A model generated the notes under the pieces. The model did no database searches. It worked only from the letters and a program-made list of their open reading frames with translations, and was not told where the DNA came from. A program made the position numbers and the translations under genes. From Microbulbifer agarilyticus S89 (GTDB lineage: Bacteria; Pseudomonadota; Gammaproteobacteria; Pseudomonadales; Cellvibrionaceae), in contig NZ_AFPJ01000037.1 in NCBI RefSeq assembly GCF_000220505.1, positions 145,158-209,157 on the forward strand: 64,000 nucleotides of DNA, given 5' to 3'. Position 1 is the stretch's first letter, and each line of letters opens with the position of its first letter. Positions 58,395-64,000 of the stretch are shown here, piece by piece.

Positions 58395-58424
58395 AGGGCG
58401 CCAGAACATTCTGGCGCCCTTTTT
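58395..58424 (+). terminator. Rho-independent terminator of argF
   Basis: AGGGCGCCAGAA and TTCTGGCGCCCT form a perfect 12-bp stem closed by CA, followed by TTTT. Confidence 0.95.
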
Positions 58425-58547
58425 GGTTGCAGCGGTTTGTCGCACCTCTTATCGACTCATCTTATCGGCTCCTATTTTCGACGCTTGAGTGCTGGTTATT
58501 TTTCACACACAAACCCGCGCCAGGCAGGCCGATGATATGCACACTTT

Positions 58548-58556
58548 TTATCCACA
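58548..58556 (+). promoter_or_regulatory. DnaA box, exact consensus
   Basis: TTATCCACA. Two partial copies (TTATCCGC type) lie near 58574 and 58839. Confidence 0.6.
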
Positions 58557-58816
58557 GATGACGGCGACGACAGCGGATAACTCGAAAGGGCCAAGCGCCA
58601 AATGTGGCGCAAAAATCGACCTTCCAGTGTCGGTTTGATCACACAATGTGCAACCTCAGCTGGTTATTGCCGGGCTTAATTTAAGAGCCGATTACTATTA
58701 AAAAATATTCTTAAAACCCCCACCCGGCGCAATCCACTGATCACTTTTTATACCCGGCCAGTAATGGCGGGCGCTAGCGCAAGGAAAAATCCACCGCCGC
58801 ACCGCCTACCCACAAA

Positions 58817-58825
58817 TTATCCACA
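58817..58825 (+). promoter_or_regulatory. DnaA box, exact consensus
   Basis: A second TTATCCACA, 269 bases after the first and about 490 bases before nrdA. In E. coli DnaA binds upstream of nrdAB and controls it. Confidence 0.6.
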
Positions 58826-58864
58826 AGTAACTCGATAGTTATCCGCCTTGAATTACCCCCCCAA

Positions 58865-58912
58865 CCGCATTATCTTGTTGCTCATTCGAGGTCGAACCCC
58901 AACATATTGGGT
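58865..58912. promoter_or_regulatory. Possible paired NrdR boxes, weak
   Basis: CCGCATTATCTTGTTG (58865-58880) and CCCCAACATATTGGGT (58897-58912) each match about 10 of 16 positions of the NrdR box and are 32 bases apart, the usual NrdR pair spacing. Confidence 0.35.
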
Positions 58913-58972
58913 TTAGGTGGCAGGCAACCCCCAAATTTCCCCAGGGAAAACGTCGCCAGGTACTTTCCACAA

Positions 58973-58988
58973 CCACAATATCTTGTGT
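58973..58988. promoter_or_regulatory. NrdR box, strong match
   Basis: CCACAATATCTTGTGT agrees with ACACwATATATwGTGT at 14 of 16 positions. Confidence 0.65.
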
Positions 58989-59142
58989 TCGGCCTTTTTC
59001 GCACCACTAGTTGGCACAGCTGTTTGTCCGTTTTAGGCGCCCTCTTCTGGGCAAAAACGCGACACCCGGGCAATGCGCCCAGGCCAATCGCAGTTTCAAA
59101 GATGTACCCCACAAGAGTTACCCGAGCGAAGCTTGTCCTTCG

Positions 59143-59158
59143 CCACAACACCTTGTGC
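59143..59158. promoter_or_regulatory. NrdR-like box, weaker
   Basis: CCACAACACCTTGTGC keeps both arms of the strong box (CCACAA and CTTGTG) but differs in the centre; about 11 of 16 positions match. Confidence 0.45.
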
Positions 59159-59222
59159 CTGCGGAATCATTTTGATTCCCCAAGAAACTGCACAAAAGAA
59201 GCACTAGCGGTTGCGCAAGGAA

Positions 59223-59250
59223 TTGAGGCCACAAGCCGAACTTGTATAAA
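59223..59250 (+). promoter_or_regulatory. Candidate nrdA promoter
   Basis: TTGAGG (59223-59228), a 16-base spacer and TATAAA (59245-59250). The spacer contains the inverted repeat ACAAG-CCGAA-CTTGT (59231-59245), similar in its arms to the NrdR-like boxes upstream. Confidence 0.5.
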
Positions 59251-59310
59251 TCAAAGCAAAAACCAAATGCTGTCGACCACGACAGGCACGCACAACTTAC
59301 GGAGAATTTC

Positions 59311-62262
59311 ATGCACACAGAGACAGGGCGCCCCCAGTCTGAGCCAAACGGCACCACCAAGGAATCGGTAACAGACCAGGCCAGCAGCAATACTTCACTG
59401 GCTGCCACTGCCCCGGGTCAGATCCGTGTTATCAAACGCAACGGTACCGTGGTGCCGTACGCCGATAGCAAAATCTCTGTAGCCGTCACCAAGGCGTTTC
59501 TCGCCGTGGAAGGCGGTACTGCCGCAGCGTCCAGCCGTATCCACGAGCGCGTGGCCGACTTGGTTTCCCACATCAGTGCAACCTTCAAGCGTCGCATGCC
59601 CTCCGGCGGCACCATTCATATTGAAGAAATTCAGGACCAGGTTGAACTGGAACTGATGCGTGCCGGCGAACACAAAATCGCGCGTGACTACGTACTGTAC
59701 CGCGAAGAGCACGCGCGCCTGCGTGCCGAGAAAGAAAAAGAGAAAGCAGCTGCGCCGGAAGCCGCTGCCGATACTCACCCGAGCATTCGCGTAAAAGTGG
59801 AAGACGGCAGTAAAGAAGGCAAGCTGGTACCGCTGGATATGGAGCGCCTGCGCACCATCGTACGCGAAGCCTGCGAAGGCCTGACCGACGTCGACGGCGA
59901 CCTGATTCTCGGCGAAGCACTGAAGAACCTGTACGACGGTGTTTCCGAAACCGACATCAATACCGCGCTGGTCATCACCGCGCGTACCCTGGTTGAGCAG
60001 GAGCCCAACTACACCTACGCAACCGCCTTCCTGCTGCTGGATAAACTGCGCTCCGAAGCTTTGCGCTTCCTGGACGTGGCAGAGTCCGCAACCCAGCAAG
60101 AAATGGAAGGCCTGTACAAGCCGGCACTGGCGGCGTACGTGGCAAAAGGTATTGAACTGGAACTACTGGACCCGGCACTGGCCAGCTTCGACCTGGAAAA
60201 ACTGGGTGAAGCGATCAAGCCTGAGTGCGATCACCAGTTCACCTACCTCGGCCTGCAGACCCTGTACGACCGCTACTTCCTGCACTCCGACGAGATCCGT
60301 TTCGAACTGCCGCAGATTTTCTTCATGCGTGTTGCCATGGGCCTCGCCATTAATGAAGAAGACCCGAACGCCCGCGCGATCGAGTTCTACAACCTGCTGA
60401 GCTCCTTCGACTACATGAGCTCCACCCCAACCCTGTTTAACGCCGGTACCCTGCGCCCGCAGCTGTCCTCCTGCTACCTGACCACCGTACCGGACGACCT
60501 GCACGGCATCTACGGTGCAATTCAGGACAACGCCATGCTGTCCAAATGGGCCGGCGGCCTGGGTAACGACTGGACGCCAGTACGCTCCCTCGGTTCCTAC
60601 ATTAAAGGCACCAACGGCAAATCCCAGGGCGTCGTACCTTTTCTGAAGGTAGCGAACGATACTGCGGTTGCGGTAAACCAGGGTGGCAAGCGTAAGGGCG
60701 CGGTGTGTGCGTACCTGGAAACCTGGCACCTGGACATCGAAGAGTTCCTCGAGCTGCGCAAGAACACCGGTGACGACCGTCGCCGTACCCACGACATGAA
60801 CACCGCCAACTGGGTGCCAGACCTGTTCATGAAGCGTGTGTTTGAAGACAAAGAGTGGACCCTGTTCTCTCCGGCAGACGCCCCGGACCTGCACGACCTG
60901 TTCGGCGACAAGTTTGAAGAGCGCTACAACCACTACGAGCAACTGGCTGCCGAGGGCAAGCTGAAGCTGCACAAAAAAGTGCGCGCACTCGACCTGTGGC
61001 GCAAGATGCTGGGCATGCTGTTTGAAACCGGCCACCCCTGGATCACCTTCAAGGACGCCTGTAACCTGCGCAGCCCGCAGCAGCACGCCGGTGTGGTACA
61101 CAGCTCCAACCTGTGCACCGAGATCACCCTGAACACCAAAGCGAACGACGAGATCGCCGTATGTAACCTGGGCTCGGTGAACCTGTCCCAGCACATTGGC
61201 GAAGACGGCAAGCTCGACATGGGCAAGCTGGAAGGCACCGTCAAAACTGCCGTGCGCATGCTCGATAACGTGATCGACATTAACTACTACTCCGTGGAAA
61301 CTGCGCGTCAGTCCAACATGCGCCACCGTCCGGTGGGCCTGGGCCTGATGGGCTTCCAGGACGCGCTGTACAAAGCCGGCATCTCCTACTCCAGCGATGA
61401 AGCCGTCAAGTTCGCCGACACCACCATGGAAGCGATCAGCTACTACGCCATTTCCACCTCCAGTGATCTGGCGGCAGAACGCGGCAGCTACACCAGCTAT
61501 GAAGGCTCGCTGTGGAGCCAGGGCATTCTGCCAATCGACTCCATCGAAATCCTGGCCAAGAACCGCGGCGAGCAGTTCATCGATCAGGACACCAGCAGCA
61601 CCCTCGAGTGGGATGTGGTACGCGAGAAGGTTGCCAGCCAGGGCATGCGTAACTCCAACGTGATGGCCATCGCACCGACCGCGACTATTGCCAACATCAC
61701 TGGTGTTTCTCAGTCCATCGAGCCGACGTACCAGAACCTGTACGTGAAATCGAACCTGTCCGGCGAATTCACCGTGGTGAACCCGTACCTGGTGCACGAC
61801 CTGAAAGCCCGCGGCCTGTGGGACAAGGTGATGGTCAACGACCTCAAATACTACGAAGGTTCTGTGCAAAAGATCGACCGTATCCCGGCGGATCTGAAAG
61901 CCAAGTACGCCACCGCGTTTGAAGTAGAACCGCGCTGGATCGTAGATGCCGCCAGCCGTCGTCAGAAGTGGATCGATCAGGCGCAGTCCCTGAACCTGTA
62001 CATCGCCGGCGCCAACGGCAAGAAGCTGGACCTGACCTACCGCATGGCGTGGTACCGCGGTCTGAAGACCACCTACTACTTGCGCGCACTGGCCGCCACG
62101 ACCACGGAGAAATCCACCGTGAACACTGGCTCCCTGAACGCAGTAAGTGCCGGTGGCGCGCCCGCGGCCAGCGCCGCTCCGGCAGCGCAGGCAGAGCCAG
62201 CACCGGCAGCCGTACCCGCGGCCTGCTCCCTGGACGACCCGGACTGTGAAGCCTGCCAGTAA
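59311..62262 (+). CDS. nrdA: Ribonucleotide reductase class Ia, alpha subunit
   Basis: I choose the ATG at 59311, six bases after GGAG, giving 983 residues. Two ATP-cone domains come first: the first (about 38-135, IRVIKRNGTVVPYADSKI) and a second, diverged one (about 158-250, IRVKVEDGSKEGKLVPLDMERL). The catalytic barrel follows, with FNAGTLRPQLSSCYL (first redox cysteine), NLCTEITLNT (radical cysteine) and AVCNLGSVNL. The C-terminal CSLDDPDCEACQ pair passes electrons from thioredoxin or glutaredoxin. It makes deoxynucleotides with NrdB. Two ATP-cones resemble the P. aeruginosa enzyme. Confidence 0.96.
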   Translation: MHTETGRPQSEPNGTTKESVTDQASSNTSLAATAPGQIRVIKRNGTVVPYADSKISVAVTKAFLAVEGGTAAASSRIHERVADLVSHISATFKRRMPSGGTIHIEEIQDQVELELMRAGEHKIARDYVLYREEHARLRAEKEKEKAAAPEAAADTHPSIRVKVEDGSKEGKLVPLDMERLRTIVREACEGLTDVDGDLILGEALKNLYDGVSETDINTALVITARTLVEQEPNYTYATAFLLLDKLRSEALRFLDVAESATQQEMEGLYKPALAAYVAKGIELELLDPALASFDLEKLGEAIKPECDHQFTYLGLQTLYDRYFLHSDEIRFELPQIFFMRVAMGLAINEEDPNARAIEFYNLLSSFDYMSSTPTLFNAGTLRPQLSSCYLTTVPDDLHGIYGAIQDNAMLSKWAGGLGNDWTPVRSLGSYIKGTNGKSQGVVPFLKVANDTAVAVNQGGKRKGAVCAYLETWHLDIEEFLELRKNTGDDRRRTHDMNTANWVPDLFMKRVFEDKEWTLFSPADAPDLHDLFGDKFEERYNHYEQLAAEGKLKLHKKVRALDLWRKMLGMLFETGHPWITFKDACNLRSPQQHAGVVHSSNLCTEITLNTKANDEIAVCNLGSVNLSQHIGEDGKLDMGKLEGTVKTAVRMLDNVIDINYYSVETARQSNMRHRPVGLGLMGFQDALYKAGISYSSDEAVKFADTTMEAISYYAISTSSDLAAERGSYTSYEGSLWSQGILPIDSIEILAKNRGEQFIDQDTSSTLEWDVVREKVASQGMRNSNVMAIAPTATIANITGVSQSIEPTYQNLYVKSNLSGEFTVVNPYLVHDLKARGLWDKVMVNDLKYYEGSVQKIDRIPADLKAKYATAFEVEPRWIVDAASRRQKWIDQAQSLNLYIAGANGKKLDLTYRMAWYRGLKTTYYLRALAATTTEKSTVNTGSLNAVSAGGAPAASAAPAAQAEPAPAAVPAACSLDDPDCEACQ

Positions 62263-62479
62263 TTGGCCGGCCCTAAATTAAAAGTCTCTCGGGGGAGAGC
62301 GACCGCAGACACTTAGTACTGATATAGAAAGTATCGAAACGAAGTGCCTGCAACCAAGACCATAAGCGCCGCCCCGGCACTGGACCCAACAAGAGGTCCG
62401 GGCCGGGCGCTGGCCGCACACCACACACTTGCACGAGCTGTTATGCAACAGCTTGTCACCCAAAAAAGGGGAAGAAGTC

Positions 62480-63769
62480 ATGCTGAGCTGGGACGATATC
62501 GATTCCAAACCCGAACAAAAAGCGAAAGAACCGCAACCGGTGCCGGGTGCACTGCAATCCGAGCAGCAGGCAGTCACCGAACCCAGCGCTAACTACCAGG
62601 TAGAGAGCGCAAGCAGTGCCCCGGCATCGACCGCGGCCCAGGAAGAAGGCGCAAGCGCGAGCAGCGCAGCAGCCTCCTCCGCCGTGGAAGCCGCCCGTGC
62701 CGCGGTAAACGATCTGGACCCGGCCCCGGGCCTCGAAGAGCTGGAAATGGGCGCCGCCCGTATCCAAGTGGACGAGAAGCGCATCATCAACTGCCGCGCC
62801 GACCTAAACCAGCTGGTGCCGTTCAAATACGACTGGGCCTGGCAGAAATACCTCGACGGCTGTGCCAACCACTGGATGCCGCAAGAAGTAAACATGAACA
62901 AAGACGTGTCCATGTGGAAAGACCCCAACGGTCTGACCGAGGACGAGCGTCGCATCGTGGAATACTCTCTGGGTTACTTCTCCACCGCAGACTCCCTGGT
63001 AGCCAACAATCTGGTACTGGCCATCTACCGCCACATCACCAACCCGGAGTGCCGCCAGTACATCCTGCGTCAGTCCTTTGAAGAAGCCATCCACACCCAC
63101 GCCTACCAGTACTGTGTAGAATCCCTGGGTATGGACGAAGGCGAAGTCTTCAACATGTACCGCGAAGTGCCGAGCGTGGCCAAGAAAGCCGCCTGGAGCC
63201 TCGCGCACACCGGCTCCATTAGCGACCCCAACTTCAAGACCGGCACCGTGGAAACCGACCAGGAACTGCTGCGTAACCTGATCGCCTTCTACGCGGTTAC
63301 CGAGGGTATCTTCTTCTACTGTGGCTTCACCCAGATCCTGTCCATGGGCCGCCGCAACAAGATGACCGGCGTTGCCGAGCAGTTCCAGTACATCCTGCGC
63401 GACGAGTCCATGCACCTGAACTTCGGCATCGACGTGATCAACCAGATCAAACTGGAAAACCCGCACCTGTGGACCGAAAAGTTCCAGCAGGAAGTAACCC
63501 AGATGATCCTGGAAGGTATGGAGCTGGAAGTAGCCTACGCCCGCGACACCATGCCCCGCGGCGTACTCGGCATGAACGCCGCCATGATGGAAGAGTACCT
63601 GCACTTCATCGCCAACCGTCGCCTGAGCCAGCTTGGCCTGAAAGAACAGTTCCCGGGCGCGCAGAACCCATTCCCATGGATGTCTGAAATCATGGACCTG
63701 CGCAAAGAGAAGAACTTCTTCGAAACCCGCGTAATCGAATATCAAACCGGCGGTGCACTGCAGTGGTAA
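62480..63769 (+). CDS. nrdB: Ribonucleotide reductase class Ia, beta subunit
   Basis: I choose the ATG at 62480 ([13 protein letters not shown]) after AGGGGAAG, giving 429 residues. About 85 residues of Ala/Ser/Glu/Pro-rich, probably disordered sequence follow the conserved MLSWDD before the R2 core starts ([15 protein letters not shown]). The core has the metal-ligand helices ([32 protein letters not shown] and [12 protein letters not shown]). It houses the diiron-tyrosyl radical passed to NrdA. The gap from nrdA is 217 bases, wider than usual, but the genes probably share a transcript. Confidence 0.96.
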   Translation: MLSWDDIDSKPEQKAKEPQPVPGALQSEQQAVTEPSANYQVESASSAPASTAAQEEGASASSAAASSAVEAARAAVNDLDPAPGLEELEMGAARIQVDEKRIINCRADLNQLVPFKYDWAWQKYLDGCANHWMPQEVNMNKDVSMWKDPNGLTEDERRIVEYSLGYFSTADSLVANNLVLAIYRHITNPECRQYILRQSFEEAIHTHAYQYCVESLGMDEGEVFNMYREVPSVAKKAAWSLAHTGSISDPNFKTGTVETDQELLRNLIAFYAVTEGIFFYCGFTQILSMGRRNKMTGVAEQFQYILRDESMHLNFGIDVINQIKLENPHLWTEKFQQEVTQMILEGMELEVAYARDTMPRGVLGMNAAMMEEYLHFIANRRLSQLGLKEQFPGAQNPFPWMSEIMDLRKEKNFFETRVIEYQTGGALQW

Positions 63770-63840
63770 CACACTCAATGCACTGACTGTAGTAAAGGAA
63801 CAACTACAAGAAGTAGTCGCTCACAGGAAGAGAGGTAATT

Positions 63841-63866
63841 AAGCGGGCGTAATGCCCGCTTTTTTT
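63841..63866 (+). terminator. Rho-independent terminator of nrdAB
   Basis: AAGCGGGC and GCCCGCTT pair around GTAAT, and seven T follow. The remaining bases to 64000 are AT-rich with no gene visible. Confidence 0.95.
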
Positions 63867-64000
63867 GTCTGCTAAAAGTTGCAAGCTAATCGTTACAATT
63901 TTTCGATACTAAAACGGCAGACAAGAATTCCAGAAACCAATCACATGTTGACCGATATAAAGCCGTGAATATAGGGAAATAATCTTGATTAATCCATTTA

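Larger units (their letters stand above)
58362..59310. other. 949-base control region before nrdA
   Basis: After the argF terminator this stretch has no convincing gene. It is relatively AT-rich and holds two exact DnaA boxes, several NrdR-like palindromes, a 7-bp inverted repeat (GGAATCA/TGATTCC, 59163-59179) and a candidate nrdA promoter. Open frames here lack protein-like composition. I see no cobalamin riboswitch. Confidence 0.7.

Noticed and set aside
58620-59240. Possible cobalamin riboswitch before nrdA
   Set aside because: I could not find a B12-box-like core or matching stems; class Ia enzymes do not need cobalamin.
58907-59371. 154-codon frame running into nrdA
   Set aside because: It lies over operator-like palindromes, overlaps the true nrdA start in another frame and has an unprotein-like composition.
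60163-61869. 568-codon minus-strand frame opposite nrdA
   Set aside because: Antisense shadow caused by strong codon bias in nrdA.

Overview
This window is a conserved, high-GC stretch of chromosome from a marine or halotolerant gammaproteobacterium, most like Cellvibrionales (Microbulbifer and relatives) and related to pseudomonads. The clue is gene order. fimV-truA-trpF-accD-folC-SPOR-cvpA-purF-metZ, preceded by leuC-leuD-leuB-asd-usg and a divergent LysR gene, is the order known in Pseudomonas aeruginosa, except that trpBA sits here between trpF and accD. I see no insertion sequence, phage, integrase, CRISPR array, tRNA or rRNA.

Layout. 1-1561: a partial secreted protein, a one-helix anti-sigma-like protein, an ECF sigma factor and a secreted 11-residue-repeat protein. 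1692-9472: a TcyP-type cystine symporter, a TlpA-like lipoprotein and YihY, then arsC-wrbA-DUF2069-sppA and a glycine-zipper protein. 9861-13745: a three-gene set for glucosylglycerate, a compatible solute (synthase, phosphatase, phosphorylase). 13760-19120: MoxR, DUF58 and TgpA-type transglutaminase followed by an MFS carrier. 19232-39958: the long anabolic block (methionine, purine, folate, fatty acid, tryptophan, leucine and aspartate-family steps plus FimV and TruA). 40072-48038: an outer-membrane protein, aroC-prmB, folE, a tautomerase-type isomerase, an alpha/beta hydrolase, and sixA with two DUF4389 paralogues and gpsA. 48321-55931: a stress and iron/redox stretch (htpG, a serine hydrolase, a 2-Cys peroxiredoxin, bfd, DUF2254, bfr, grxD). 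56238-58361: argD-argF. 59311-63769: class Ia ribonucleotide reductase nrdA-nrdB behind a long control region.

The most informative non-coding signals are: a near-consensus heat-shock promoter before htpG; a perfect 9-9-9 palindrome over the peroxiredoxin promoter; a Fur-like site inside the bfd promoter; two exact DnaA boxes plus NrdR-like palindromes before nrdA; and a LysR-type palindrome between leuC and its divergent regulator. Two short tandem repeats begin at, or contain, the stop codons of prmB and the isomerase gene. No wholly new system is evident. The best leads are the 11-residue-repeat secreted protein beside the sigma/anti-sigma pair, the glucosylglycerate cluster, the nrd control region, the peroxiredoxin operator, the DUF4389 duplication and the stop-codon repeats.
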